A stretch of 64,000 nucleotides of DNA from NCBI RefSeq assembly GCF_013425525.1, contig NZ_JACCKA010000087.1, positions 111,863 to 175,862 on the forward strand, given 5' to 3'. Origin of the DNA: Luteimonas salinisoli (GTDB lineage: Bacteria; Pseudomonadota; Gammaproteobacteria; Xanthomonadales; Xanthomonadaceae). Below are positions 1 to 10,931 of the stretch, one piece after another (the stretch's first letter is position 1; each line of letters begins with the position of its first letter). The notes below the pieces were generated by a model. The model was not told the origin of the DNA. It did no database searches and was given only the letters and a program-made list of their open reading frames with translations. The position numbers and the translations under genes are program-made.

Positions 1-644
1 AGGGCATGGAGGGCGGCTGCGGCGCGGCGATGGGCCACGGCGGGCACGGGGCGCACGCCGGCGTGGCGCACGGTGGCGATCACGACGCGTCCGGTGACGG
101 GCATGGCGGGTCCGCCGGCATGCAGGCGCATCCGCCCAGCGAGCGCGGCAACCCGCTGGTCGACATGCAGACCATGACCCCCGCGCCGAAGCTCGACGAC
201 CCCGGCATCGGCCTGCGCGGCAACGGCCGCCGGGTGCTGACCTACGGCGACATGCGCAGCCTGTTCGACGATCCCGACGGCCGCGAGCCCGGCCGCACCC
301 TGGAACTGCATCTGACCGGGCACATGGAGAAGTTCGCCTGGTCCTTCGACGGCATGAAGTTCAACGATGCCGCACCGCTGCGGCTCAACTACGGCGAGCG
401 CATGCGCATCACCCTGGTCAACGACACCATGATGACCCACCCCATCCACCTGCACGGAATGTGGAGCGACCTCGAGGACGAGCAGGGACGGTTCCAGGTG
501 CGCAAGCACACCGTCGACATGCCGCCCGGCACCCGCCGCAGCTACCGCGTGCGCGCCGACGCGCTCGGGCGCTGGGCCTATCACTGCCATCTGCTCTACC
601 ACATGGAAGCCGGGATGATGCGGGAAGTGAGGGTGGAGGAATGA
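1..644 (+). CDS. copA: Copper resistance multicopper oxidase CopA, C-terminal part (5' end outside window)
   Basis: Periplasmic multicopper oxidase of the CopA/PcoA type, which oxidises Cu(I) and protects against copper. Only the last 214 codons are present; the frame is open to the left edge, so the first ATG inside the window is not the start. A Gly/His/Met-rich, metal-binding stretch comes first. The C-terminal cupredoxin domain then carries both copper signatures: HPIHLHG (bases 438-458), and HCHLLYHMEAGMM (582-620), which supplies the type 1 and type 3 ligands. The stop overlaps the copB start by ATGA, so the two are cotranscribed and translationally coupled. Confidence 0.95.
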   Translation, partial: GMEGGCGAAMGHGGHGAHAGVAHGGDHDASGDGHGGSAGMQAHPPSERGNPLVDMQTMTPAPKLDDPGIGLRGNGRRVLTYGDMRSLFDDPDGREPGRTLELHLTGHMEKFAWSFDGMKFNDAAPLRLNYGERMRITLVNDTMMTHPIHLHGMWSDLEDEQGRFQVRKHTVDMPPGTRRSYRVRADALGRWAYHCHLLYHMEAGMMREVRVEE

Positions 645-1801
645 ACGCCCTTCCCCTTCCCTTCGCCCTCGCCCTCGCTCTGGCCGCAGCGCCGGGCGCG
701 CACGCCCAGGAGCACGCGGCGCGGCAGGCGCACGATCACGCCGCGGGCCAGCGCGACGACGACAACCAACGGCGCCCGGCCCCGGACACGGAAACGGACC
801 CCCACGCGGGCCATGAGCGGTCCCAGCCTGACCCACATGCGGGCCATGGCCGCTCCCGGCCGGACTCGCATGCGGACCATGGCCGGCCTCAGCCTGACCC
901 ACATGCCGGTCATCGGCAGCCGCACGGTGATCCGCATGCCGGCCACGACGAGCCTCAGACGGATCCGCATGCCGGCCATGGCCAACCTCAAGCGGACCCG
1001 CACGCCGGCCATGACCAGCCCCAAGCGGACCCGCATGCTGGCCATCGCCAGCCCCGGACGGATCCGCAACCCGACGACAGTCAGCCGCGATCCGTCACCC
1101 CGGTCCCGCCGCTGACCGACGCCGACCGCGCAGCCGCGTTTCCCGAGCTGCACATGCACATGGAACACCCGGACGGTCCGTTCTCGCGGGTGTTGTTCAA
1201 CCGCTTCGAGTGGCAGGACGCCGACGAGGGCAGCGCCCAGGCCTGGGAAATGTCCGCCTGGCTGGGCGGCGATCTCAACCGCGTGTGGCTGCGCAGCGAA
1301 GGCGAGCGCGAGGGCGGCAGCACCCATTCGGCCGACATCGAGCTGCTGTACGGCCGCAGCATCGGCCCGTGGTGGGACGTGGTCGCGGGCGTGCGCCAGG
1401 AGTTCCAGCCGGGGCCGGCGCGGACCTGGGCAGCGGTCGGGGTGCAGGGGCTGGCGCCGTACCGCTTCGAGGTCCAGGCCACGGCCCTGTTCGGCGCGGC
1501 CGGGCGCACCGCGGCGGCGGTGGAGGTCGAGTATGAGATGCTGCTGACCAACCGCCTGATCCTGCAGCCGCTATTGGAGATCGAGTTTCACGGGCGCGAC
1601 GACCGCGCACGGGGAATCGGATCGGGATTGTCCAGCATCGAGGGCGGACTGCGGCTGCGCTACGAGATCAGCCGGCGCTTTGCGCCCTATCTCGGAGTGA
1701 CCCGCGAGCGCGCCATCGGCCGCACCGCCGACCTGCGCCGCGGCGCCGGCGCGGACATCGACGAGACGCGCCTGGTCGCCGGCGTGCGTTGGTGGTTCTG
1801 A
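641..1801 (+). CDS. copB: Copper resistance protein CopB
   Basis: Outer-membrane copper resistance protein, 386 residues. Residues 1-23 form a signal peptide ending AHA-QE. A His-rich region (about 24-145) contains eight 11-residue repeats beginning DPHAGH, likely to bind copper. The conserved CopB domain (about 155-386) begins FPELHMHMEHPDGP and is rich in alternating beta-strand patterns, as expected of a beta-barrel; it ends in an aromatic residue (WWF). I chose the ATG at 641, which overlaps the copA stop and has a GAGGG about 7 bases upstream; the longer open frame would put its start inside copA and before the signal peptide. Confidence 0.93.
   Translation: MNALPLPFALALALAAAPGAHAQEHAARQAHDHAAGQRDDDNQRRPAPDTETDPHAGHERSQPDPHAGHGRSRPDSHADHGRPQPDPHAGHRQPHGDPHAGHDEPQTDPHAGHGQPQADPHAGHDQPQADPHAGHRQPRTDPQPDDSQPRSVTPVPPLTDADRAAAFPELHMHMEHPDGPFSRVLFNRFEWQDADEGSAQAWEMSAWLGGDLNRVWLRSEGEREGGSTHSADIELLYGRSIGPWWDVVAGVRQEFQPGPARTWAAVGVQGLAPYRFEVQATALFGAAGRTAAAVEVEYEMLLTNRLILQPLLEIEFHGRDDRARGIGSGLSSIEGGLRLRYEISRRFAPYLGVTRERAIGRTADLRRGAGADIDETRLVAGVRWWF
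797..1060 (+). repeat. Eight tandem 33-bp repeats encoding DPHAGH-type histidine units in copB
   Basis: Eight uninterrupted in-frame 33-bp units encode the 11-residue pattern D-P/S-H-A-G/D-H followed by five variable residues, mostly R/Q/P. A ninth degenerate unit starts DPQPDD. Each unit supplies two histidines. The repeat number probably varies between strains. Confidence 0.95.
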
Positions 1802-1829
1802 CAGTCACGTCCGCCACGCGCGAAACATG

Positions 1830-1858
1830 TTGCGCTCAGCGCGGCGCGACACTACAAT
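1830..1858 (+). promoter_or_regulatory. Promoter of the tRNA-Ala/tRNA-Glu unit
   Basis: A -35 box TTGCGC (1830-1835) and a -10 box TACAAT (1853-1858) are separated by 17 bases. A GC-rich discriminator follows, as is usual for stable RNA promoters. The mature tRNA-Ala begins 20 bases after the -10 box. Confidence 0.75.
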
Positions 1859-1878
1859 TTCGCGCTTTCCAGCTCCGT

Positions 1879-1954
1879 GGGGCCATAGCTCAGCTGGGAG
1901 AGCGCCTGCATGGCATGCAGGAGGTCGGCGGTTCGATCCCGCCTGGCTCCACCA
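1879..1954 (+). tRNA. tRNA-Ala (anticodon GGC)
   Basis: A full 76-base cloverleaf with the CCA end encoded. The anticodon stem is CCTGC/GCAGG around the loop ATGGCAT, giving anticodon GGC, which reads GCC/GCT alanine codons. The T arm carries GGTTCGATCCC. It lies 44 bases upstream of tRNA-Glu and shares its promoter. Confidence 0.97.
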
Positions 1955-1998
1955 CGGTTTCCGTCCCAGGCCGGCCGGCAATCGCATCGCGACACTGC

Positions 1999-2074
1999 GT
2001 CCCCATCGTCTAGAGGCCTAGGACACCACCCTTTCACGGTGGCGACCGGGGTTCGAATCCCCGTGGGGACGCCA
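1999..2074 (+). tRNA. tRNA-Glu (anticodon TTC)
   Basis: A 76-base cloverleaf with encoded CCA. The acceptor stem is GTCCCCA/TGGGGAC and the anticodon stem CCACC/GGTGG surrounds the loop CTTTCAC, giving TTC. A run of five T directly follows the CCA (2075-2079), which may mark the end of the transcript. Confidence 0.97.
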
Positions 2075-2221
2075 TTTTTCTTCGAGACGCGCGTCGATGC
2101 CCCGCACCGGGCGTCGCCCGGCGCAGTGCACCCCGTTCACGGAACGCGAATCTTCCGCCTGCTTCAATCGTCGCCTTCCCGAGGCGGCGCCGCCCGCGGC
2201 ACCGCGCATCGCCGGAGCCCC

Positions 2222-3571
2222 ATGGATTCAAGCGAACCGCGGCCGGCCGCCGCCCTGCCCCGCCCGACCCTGCGCGCGCGCGAGGCGTTCGCCATCACCA
2301 TCGGTATCGTCGTGGGCGCGGGGATCTTCCGCACGCCTTCCCTGGTCGCCGGCGCTTCCGCCAGCGAGGCGGCGATGCTGGCCGCGTGGGCCTTCGGCGG
2401 CGTGCTGTCGATCGTCGGCGCGCTCTGCTACGCCGAACTCGCCACCACCTATCCCCAGGCCGGCGGCGACTACAGCTACCTGCGTCGCGCCTATGGCGCA
2501 CGGCCGGCGTTCCTCTATGCCTGGGCGCGGCTGGCGGTGATCCAGACCGGTTCGGTGGCGGTGCTGACCTACGTGATCGGCGACTACCTGGCGCAGCTGA
2601 CCGGCCTCGGGGGCTGGTCGTCGCCGGCGTTCGCCGCGGCGGCGGTGCTGTTGCTCACCTGGCTGAACTGGTTGGGGGTCCGCCAGGGCACCCGCACCCA
2701 GAACTGGCTCACCGTGATCGAGATCGCCGGCATCTGCGCGATCGTCGCGGCGGCGCTGCTGATGACCCCCGCGGGCGCCCGCCCGCCGGCCCCGCCCGGC
2801 GGCGACAGCCAGTTCGGCCTGATCCTGGTGTTCGTGCTGCTCACCTACGGGGGCTGGAACGAAGCGGTCTACGTCACCGCCGAAGTCAGGGATGCACGGC
2901 GCTGGATGCCGCGCATCCTGTGCCTGAGCCTGATCGCGATCGCCGCCCTGTACCTGCTGGTCAACCTGGCGTACCTGCGGGTGCTGGGGCTGCAGGGAAT
3001 GGCGGACTCGGAGGCGGTGGCCGCCGACGCCATGCGCGTACTGTTCGGCGGCAGCGGCGCGGTGTTCATGAGCGCCCTGGTGGTGGCCGCGGCGCTGACC
3101 TCGGCCAACGCCACGATGATCACCGGCGCGCGCAGCGTCTATGCCGTGGGCCGCGACTTTCCCGCCCTGGCCTTCGCCGGGCGCTGGGACGAGCGCAGCG
3201 GCTCGCCACGCACCGCGATGCTGGTGCAGGGCGGGCTGGCGCTGCTGCTGGTCGGCCTGGGCGCGGTGGCGCGCGACGGGTTCCGCACCGCGGTCGAGTA
3301 CACGGCGCCGGTCTTCTGGCTGTTCTTCCTGCTGGTGGGCGTGTCGCTGTTCGTGCTGCGCAGGCGCGACCCCGGCCTGCCGCGGCCGTTCCGCGTGCCG
3401 CTGTATCCGCTGCTGCCGCTGGTGTTCTGCGCCACCAGCGCGTACCTGCTCTACTCGAGCCTGGCCTACACCGGCATCGGCGCCCTGGTCGGCGTCGGCG
3501 TGCTGGCCGCGGGCGGGATCGTGCTGCTGTACATTCGTCCACTCAGCCAACCACGGGAGTCGTCCCCATGA
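2222..3571 (+). CDS. APC-family amino acid permease
   Basis: Inner-membrane transporter of the amino acid-polyamine-organocation superfamily, 449 residues with about 12 hydrophobic segments. The first membrane helix holds the family signature GIVVGAGIFRTPS, the broken helix that contacts the substrate's amino and carboxyl groups. The next segments (CYAELATTYPQAGGDYSYLRRAYG) match amino-acid permeases closely. The substrate cannot be told from sequence. The start at 2222 gives an N-terminus that is normal for the family; earlier in-frame codons would run through the tRNAs. The stop overlaps the next gene by ATGA. Confidence 0.9.
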   Translation: MDSSEPRPAAALPRPTLRAREAFAITIGIVVGAGIFRTPSLVAGASASEAAMLAAWAFGGVLSIVGALCYAELATTYPQAGGDYSYLRRAYGARPAFLYAWARLAVIQTGSVAVLTYVIGDYLAQLTGLGGWSSPAFAAAAVLLLTWLNWLGVRQGTRTQNWLTVIEIAGICAIVAAALLMTPAGARPPAPPGGDSQFGLILVFVLLTYGGWNEAVYVTAEVRDARRWMPRILCLSLIAIAALYLLVNLAYLRVLGLQGMADSEAVAADAMRVLFGGSGAVFMSALVVAAALTSANATMITGARSVYAVGRDFPALAFAGRWDERSGSPRTAMLVQGGLALLLVGLGAVARDGFRTAVEYTAPVFWLFFLLVGVSLFVLRRRDPGLPRPFRVPLYPLLPLVFCATSAYLLYSSLAYTGIGALVGVGVLAAGGIVLLYIRPLSQPRESSP

Positions 3572-4230
3572 GCATCCCCAAGCCGCTCGCCTTCCTGCTG
3601 CTGTGCCTGCCGATGGCCGCCTGCGGAGAGAGCGCCGTCAACGCCTACCAGCCGGCGACGGCGCAGTCCGCTCCGGCCCAGGAGGAGACGGCGGCCGAGG
3701 TCCAGGCCGAACCGGCCGAGAGCGGCCCCGGCGCGCCCTACGGCGAGGACGACTCCCGCCCGCGCCGCGAACCCGACGTCATCTACGTCCCCACCCCGCA
3801 GCCGGTGGTGGACCGGATGCTGGAGCTGGCCGGCGTCGAGGAGGGCGACGTGCTCTACGACCTCGGCTCCGGCGATGGCCGCATTCCCGTCACCGCGGCG
3901 AAGAAGTACGGCATCCGCGCGATCGGCATCGACATCAATCCGGTGCGCATTCGCGAAGCCAACGAGAACGCCGAGCAGGCCGGGGTGACCGACCTGGTGA
4001 CCTTCCGCGAGGAGGACCTGTTCGAGGCCGACATCAGCGAGGCCAGCGTGGTCACCCTGTATCTGCTGCAGAGCCTCAACGTGAAGCTGCGCCCCAAGCT
4101 GCTGAGCGAGCTGAAGCCGGGCACCCGCATCGTCAGCCACGCCTTCGACATGGCCGGCGAGTGGGAGCCGGAGCATACCGAGCAGGTCGAGCACAACACG
4201 ATCTACATGTGGACGGTGCCCGAACGCTGA
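3568..4230 (+). CDS. Class I SAM-dependent methyltransferase with lipoprotein signal
   Basis: 220 residues. An N-terminal hydrophobic stretch (7-18) ends in MAAC with Cys19, a plausible lipobox. A low-complexity Ala/Glu/Pro linker (about 25-70) comes next. The Rossmann methyltransferase fold follows, with motif I DLGSGDGRIPVTAA, the acidic strand-2 end GIDINPVRI, and the post-motif segment FREEDLFEADI. The family is widespread in Xanthomonads as a methyltransferase-domain protein; the substrate is unknown. The puzzle is that a lipoprotein signal would place a SAM enzyme outside the cytoplasm. It overlaps the permease stop by ATGA. Confidence 0.8.
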   Translation: MSIPKPLAFLLLCLPMAACGESAVNAYQPATAQSAPAQEETAAEVQAEPAESGPGAPYGEDDSRPRREPDVIYVPTPQPVVDRMLELAGVEEGDVLYDLGSGDGRIPVTAAKKYGIRAIGIDINPVRIREANENAEQAGVTDLVTFREEDLFEADISEASVVTLYLLQSLNVKLRPKLLSELKPGTRIVSHAFDMAGEWEPEHTEQVEHNTIYMWTVPER

Positions 4231-4251
4231 GCCAGCGGCGCGATCGGCCGC

Positions 4252-4758
4252 TCAGTCCTGAGCCAGCGCCCGCACGGCCGGCACGTCGGTGCCGGCATCC
4301 CGCGACAGCGTCGCTACGCCGTGGCCGCGCTCGGCCAGGTACTGCAGCCACTTGCCCAGGAAGGTGTTCATCCGCATCCGGTGCCCCACCACCTCGGCCG
4401 GCGGCGGGAACATGCCGATGACGTCCTGCCAGCGGCGCCCGACGTAGCAATGGGTGGCCTCGACCTGGCGGGCGTCCCGGTACAGGCGCAGCCAGGCCGA
4501 CGGGTCGGGCTCGCCGGTCAGCGGATCCTGCATGGCGTAGGTCAGGCGCAACTCGGTGGTGTAGCGGTGCTGGGCGATCACGTCCAGGCGCACGTCGAGG
4601 CCGTCGCCGCAGCGGGACACGTAGCAGCCCGGCGCCAGGTCGGCCGGACCGAACAACCGGGTCAGGCGCTCGTGGTTCTCGGCATACAGGGCCATCAGCC
4701 AGCCGAAACGGCTGAGCCTGGGGATGCGTGCGGAACGGGTAGCGACCTGCTGCGTCAT
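4252..4758 (-). CDS. DUF1249 family protein (YqiB-like)
   Basis: 168-residue cytoplasmic protein of the DUF1249 family, known from E. coli YqiB. The conserved pattern begins at FGWLMALYAENHERLTRLF and continues through YTTELRLTY, ARLYRDARQVEA-like and NTFLGKWLQYL segments. There is no signal peptide or membrane helix. Its function is not known. It is convergent with the methyltransferase and lies 104 bases downstream of ppsR on the same strand. Confidence 0.85.
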   Translation of the reverse strand: MTQQVATRSARIPRLSRFGWLMALYAENHERLTRLFGPADLAPGCYVSRCGDGLDVRLDVIAQHRYTTELRLTYAMQDPLTGEPDPSAWLRLYRDARQVEATHCYVGRRWQDVIGMFPPPAEVVGHRMRMNTFLGKWLQYLAERGHGVATLSRDAGTDVPAVRALAQD

Positions 4759-4862
4759 GACCCGATGCTACACGCTCGATCGCGCGTTCGGCAGGATTGA
4801 CGCCCGCGCCGGCGCGGCATAACGTTCAGATTCCTGGCCGCCGTTCCGGCTTCCGCGGCGGT

Positions 4863-5702
4863 TCAGAACATCCCGCGGTTGATGCCCAGCTCCTCGAGGA
4901 TGCGGCTGGCGATTTCCTCGATCGAGGCGTGCGTGGTGCTGAGCATCGGGACACGCTCCATTCGCAGCAGGGTCTCGGCCGCGCTCACTTCGCGCCGGCA
5001 GGTTTCCAGCTCGGCGTAGCGCGAGTTCGGGCGTCGCTCCTGGCGGATCTGGTGCAGGCGCGGCGCGTCGATGGTGAGGCCATACAGCTTGCGTCGGTGC
5101 GCACGCAGCCGCGGCGGCAGCCGGTCCGACTCCAGGTCCTCCTCGGTCAGCGGGTAGTTGGCCGCACGGATGCCGTAGTGCAACGCCAGATACACGCAGG
5201 TCGGCGTCTTGCCGGCGCGCGAGACCGCGACCAGGATCACGTCGGCCTCGTCGTAGTTGATCGCCATCCCGTCGTCGTGGGTCAGCGCGAAGTTCATCGC
5301 ATTGATACGGCGGTGATAGACCTCGAAATCGACCATTCCGTGGGCCTGTCCCACCCGCGACTGCCGGGGCGCGCCGAGCTCCTCCTCGAGCGGCGCGATG
5401 AACGGCGCGAACACGTCCAGCATGAGCGCGCCGCTCTCGGCGAGAATGCGATTGAGCTCGGGATCGACGCAGGAATTGACCACCACCGGGCGCACCCCAT
5501 GGCTGGCCCCCGCGCGGACGATCTCCTCCACTGCCTGCCGTGCCTTGTCCGGCGTGTCCACGAACGGGATGCGGTCGGTGACGAAGCGGAAGCCGGAGAA
5601 CTGGGTCAGCAGGCTGTGACCGATGGTCTCGGCGGTGATGCCGGTGCCGTCGGAGACGTAGAACACCGGGCGGGCGGCGGGCGGCTGGGGCTCGTCGGAC
5701 AT
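4863..5702 (-). CDS. ppsR: Posphoenolpyruvate synthase regulatory protein (bifunctional kinase/pyrophosphorylase)
   Basis: 279 residues, usual length for the DUF299/PpsR family. The enzyme phosphorylates PEP synthase on a Thr next to its catalytic His using ADP, and reverses this with phosphate, so it switches gluconeogenesis off and on. The N-terminus [19 protein letters not shown] and the nucleotide-binding loop VSRAGKTPT (E. coli has SRSGKTPT) identify it. It sits divergent to ppsA, its target, across a 96-base gap, as in many Proteobacteria. Confidence 0.95.
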   Translation of the reverse strand: MSDEPQPPAARPVFYVSDGTGITAETIGHSLLTQFSGFRFVTDRIPFVDTPDKARQAVEEIVRAGASHGVRPVVVNSCVDPELNRILAESGALMLDVFAPFIAPLEEELGAPRQSRVGQAHGMVDFEVYHRRINAMNFALTHDDGMAINYDEADVILVAVSRAGKTPTCVYLALHYGIRAANYPLTEEDLESDRLPPRLRAHRRKLYGLTIDAPRLHQIRQERRPNSRYAELETCRREVSAAETLLRMERVPMLSTTHASIEEIASRILEELGINRGMF

Positions 5703-5732
5703 GCGTTGGGGCGTTCGTGACGGGAGGGTTGC

Positions 5733-5738
5733 TAAAAT
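5733..5738 (+). promoter_or_regulatory. Possible -10 box for ppsA
   Basis: TAAAAT stands alone as an AT-rich hexamer in the GC-rich ppsR/ppsA gap, 60 bases before the ppsA start. No convincing -35 box is visible at 16-18 bases. The same AT tract could serve ppsR on the other strand. Confidence 0.4.
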
Positions 5739-5798
5739 AGCGGTTTCCGCCGGGCCCCGCCCGGCGTCCGCCTATCGCCATCCTCCGGAGCCTCCCCC

Positions 5799-8189
<2,391 letters not shown>

Positions 8190-8275
8190 TCCGCGCCACG
8201 CCCCGCTAACGCGCGCGCCGCTAGATTTTCCCACGATCGAGCGGCCCCCCGGGCGCCGCGAATACGGAGGAACGG

Positions 8276-9211
8276 ATGGAGAACGGGTTGGTGGCCGCGG
8301 TGCGGGAAGGCGCGTGGATGGACCTGGTGACCTATTGGGGCCTGCGGATGCTGGCGGCCCTGGTGGTGTTCTACATCGGCGTGCACCTGGCGCGCTGGCT
8401 GTCGGCGGCGCTCGAACGCGGCATGACCCGCAGCCGCATCGAGTCGACCGCGGCGATGTTCCTGCGCAGGGTCGTCTACGTCACTCTGCTGGTGGTGCTG
8501 GCGCTGGCGGTGCTGCAGGCGGTCTTCGGAATCGCCATGACCTCGATGGTCGCGGTGCTCGGTGCCGCCGGCCTGGCCGTCGGCCTGGCGCTGAAGGACT
8601 CGCTGGCCAACGTCGCCTCCGGGGTGATGCTGGTCTCGCTGCGGCCGTTCCGGGTCGGCGACATCGTCACCATCAACGGCGTCACCGGTGCGGTCGAGTC
8701 GGTCAGCATCTTCCAGACCCGCCTGCGCGGGGCGGACAACCAGACCATCACCCTGCCCAACGCCCTGATCACCGGGGACTCGATCATCAACCTCACGCCG
8801 GACGTGCGGCGCCGGATCGAGCTGGTGATCGGCATCGCCTACGACGCGGACATCGACCTGGCGCGCGGCATCGCCATGGAGATCATGCAGTCGGACGAGC
8901 GCGTCCTGGCCGAGCCGCCGCCCGACGTGCTGCTCTACGCGCTGGCCGACAGCTCGGTGAACCTCGGCATCCGCTGCCACGTCGCCAACCCGGACTGGTT
9001 CGTCACCAAGTGCGAGCTGACCGAGCGGATCAAGAAGGCTTTCGACCGGCATGGCATCGCGATCCCGTTCCCGCAGCGCGACGTGCACATGTACCACCAT
9101 GGCGGCGCGGCCGCGCCGCCGGCGCTCCCCTCCCCCGGGAACGCAGGCGATGGCGATGCGGCGGTCGGACTGGACGATCCGGAGCACCAGCCGCTGGCCG
9201 ACCCGAAATAG
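8276..9211 (+). CDS. MscS-family small-conductance mechanosensitive channel
   Basis: 311 residues. Three membrane helices occupy about residues 15-110; the pore-lining third helix is VAVLGAAGLAVGLALKDSLANVASG, rich in the packed Ala/Gly pairs typical of MscS. The beta domain follows (RPFRVGDIVTINGVTGAVESVSIFQTRLR, NQTITLPNALI), then the C-terminal alpha/beta cage and a His/Pro tail. It should release solutes under hypo-osmotic shock. A GGAGG lies 6 bases before the ATG. It stands 86 bases after ppsA with no obvious functional link. Confidence 0.9.
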   Translation: MENGLVAAVREGAWMDLVTYWGLRMLAALVVFYIGVHLARWLSAALERGMTRSRIESTAAMFLRRVVYVTLLVVLALAVLQAVFGIAMTSMVAVLGAAGLAVGLALKDSLANVASGVMLVSLRPFRVGDIVTINGVTGAVESVSIFQTRLRGADNQTITLPNALITGDSIINLTPDVRRRIELVIGIAYDADIDLARGIAMEIMQSDERVLAEPPPDVLLYALADSSVNLGIRCHVANPDWFVTKCELTERIKKAFDRHGIAIPFPQRDVHMYHHGGAAAPPALPSPGNAGDGDAAVGLDDPEHQPLADPK

Positions 9212-9250
9212 CGCGCAAGCGCCCGCAGCACGGACATGCCGCGTGCGCAT

Positions 9251-9269
9251 GCCGATGCCGGGCATCGGC
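9251..9269. terminator. Hairpin between convergent mscS-type gene and orn
   Basis: A near-perfect palindrome (GCCGATGCC/GGCATCGGC around a single G) lies in the 83-base gap where the two genes converge. It could end transcription in both directions but has no T-tract. Confidence 0.35.
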
Positions 9270-9294
9270 GGCAATGTCGCGGGTGACGGCGCCG

Positions 9295-9864
9295 CTACAG
9301 CGGCGCGAACGCGCCCATGCCGTCGCGGTAGTGGCGCAGTTCCGCGATGGAGTCGCGCACGTCGCTCAGCGCGGTATGCGCGGCCTGCTTGTGCACGCCT
9401 GCGAGCAGCGACGGCGCCCAGCGCCGCGCCAGTTCCTTGAGCGTGCTGACATCGAGGTTGCGGTAGTGGAAGTAGCGTTCCAGCTCCGGCATCTGCCGAT
9501 GCAGAAAACGTCGATCCTGGCAGATCGAGTTGCCGCACATCGGCGAAGCCTTCTCGGGCACCCACTGACGCAGGAACACGAGGGTGCGGCGCTCGGCCTC
9601 GGCCATCGCCACCCCCTCCTCGAGCACGCGCCGCCACAGGCCCGACTTGCCGTGCTGGTTGCGGTTCCAGTCGTCCATCGCCTCCAGCACCGACAGCGGA
9701 TGCGCGATGGCGAGTTCCGGCCCCTCGGCAAGGATGCGCAGTTGCGAATCCGTCACCACGGTGGCGATCTCGAGGATCGAATCGCGGTCGGTGTCCAGGC
9801 CGGTCATTTCCAGGTCGATCCAGACCAGCCTGCCGTCGTCGGCGTCGGGTTGATGCAGGTACAT
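9295..9864 (-). CDS. orn: Oligoribonuclease
   Basis: 3'-5' exoribonuclease that degrades 2-5 nt RNA fragments, including linear pGpG from cyclic-di-GMP breakdown. 189 residues. The DEDDh catalytic set is visible: D and E in [12 protein letters not shown], the second Asp in the [14 protein letters not shown] region, and H plus D in [11 protein letters not shown]. The signature [15 protein letters not shown] is characteristic of Orn. The ATG at 9864 was chosen because WIDLEMTGL follows at the expected distance. Usually essential in gammaproteobacteria. Confidence 0.96.
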   Translation of the reverse strand: MYLHQPDADDGRLVWIDLEMTGLDTDRDSILEIATVVTDSQLRILAEGPELAIAHPLSVLEAMDDWNRNQHGKSGLWRRVLEEGVAMAEAERRTLVFLRQWVPEKASPMCGNSICQDRRFLHRQMPELERYFHYRNLDVSTLKELARRWAPSLLAGVHKQAAHTALSDVRDSIAELRHYRDGMGAFAPL

Positions 9865-9923
9865 GCTCGCGATCGTTTCCGGGAGCGCGCATCATAGCGC
9901 AGCCTCCTCTCGCCGCCGCCGCC

Positions 9924-10403
9924 ATGCTCACCAGCTCAGCCCTTCCCCACCACGCCATCCTGACCGCGATGCTGGCACCGGCGTTCTTCCTGACCGCCAC
10001 CGCGGCCCTGCTCACCTCGGCCAACAGCCGCCTGGCGCGCGTGATCGATCGCGCGCGGTCGCTGCTGGGCGAACTGGCCGAGGCCGGCGACCCCGCCGAG
10101 CGCGCCGTTCTGGAGCAGCGCATCGCCCTGCAGCGGCGGCGCAGCGGCATCATCCTGCGCGGCAGCCAGCTGTTGTACGTGGCGATCAGCTGCTTCGTCG
10201 GCACCAGTCTCTCGCTGGCCGGCGACTCCCTGGTCGGCCACCGCCTGGTTCACATGCCGACGCTGCTGGCGGCGCTCGGCGTGCTGGCGCTGTTCGCCGC
10301 CAGCCTGCTGCTGGCGCGCGAGTCGGCGCTGGCGGTGCACGCGATCAACGTGGAGATGGACGACGGCCACCGCCGCGCCAGCAGGCCGCGCGCCGCGTCC
10401 TGA
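9924..10403 (+). CDS. DUF2721 family membrane protein
   Basis: 159 residues with three predicted membrane helices (about 12-30, 77-97 and 105-127) and a charged cytoplasmic loop between the first two (RLARVIDRARSLLGEL...EQRIALQRRRS). That arrangement and the NSRLARVIDRAR motif identify DUF2721. Function unknown. It is divergent from orn across a 59-base gap and convergent with tadA. Confidence 0.85.
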   Translation: MLTSSALPHHAILTAMLAPAFFLTATAALLTSANSRLARVIDRARSLLGELAEAGDPAERAVLEQRIALQRRRSGIILRGSQLLYVAISCFVGTSLSLAGDSLVGHRLVHMPTLLAALGVLALFAASLLLARESALAVHAINVEMDDGHRRASRPRAAS

Positions 10404-10421
10404 GCGCGGCGCCGCCCGGGG

Positions 10422-10898
10422 TCAGGGCCCCGGCTTGCCGCGCTTGCGCCGGAAGTAGCCGGTCAGCATCGCCCCGGCCTCTTCCGCCAGCACGCCGCCG
10501 ACCACCCCGACCCGGTGGTTGTGGCGCGGATCGGCGAGCAGGTCGAACACGCTGCCGGCGGCCCCGGTCTTGGGGTCGCTGGCGGCATGCACCAGGCGGG
10601 CGATGCGCGCGTGCACCATCGCCATGGCGCACATCGCGCACGGCTCGAGAGTGACGTACAGGGTGCAGCCGACCAGGCGGTGGTTGCCGAGCGCGCGGCC
10701 GGCCGCGCGCATCGCCACAATCTCCGCGTGGGCACTGGGATCGCGCTCGCCGATGTTCCGGTTCCACCCCTCCCCCACCGGCTGGCCGGCCGCATCCACC
10801 ACCACCGCGCCGACCGGGATCTCGTCCTCCTCGCGTTCGGCACGCGCGGCCAGCGCGAGCGCATGGCGCATCCAGCGCACGTCGACGGGCTCGGACAT
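10422..10898 (-). CDS. tadA: tRNA-specific adenosine deaminase TadA
   Basis: Deaminates the wobble adenosine of tRNA-Arg(ACG) to inosine. 158 residues with the zinc deaminase signatures HAEIVAM and PCAMCAMAM, and the TadA-specific GAAGSVFDLLADPRHNHRV. A basic C-terminal tail (YFRRKRGKPGP) is typical of the family. The ATG at 10898 precedes VRWMRHALALA, the conserved first helix. Confidence 0.95.
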   Translation of the reverse strand: MSEPVDVRWMRHALALAARAEREEDEIPVGAVVVDAAGQPVGEGWNRNIGERDPSAHAEIVAMRAAGRALGNHRLVGCTLYVTLEPCAMCAMAMVHARIARLVHAASDPKTGAAGSVFDLLADPRHNHRVGVVGGVLAEEAGAMLTGYFRRKRGKPGP

Positions 10899-10931
10899 CG
10901 ATTCGGGGGCTCCGCTGAAGGTTCCCGAATT

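Noticed and set aside
797-1060. CRISPR-like array
   Set aside because: The units are contiguous 33-bp coding repeats in frame with copB and without unique spacers.
5211-5240. Loss of function in PpsR because the loop reads SRAGKTPT instead of SRSGKTPT
   Set aside because: The remaining residues, including the Gly-Lys-Thr core, are intact, so a conservative change is more likely than inactivation.
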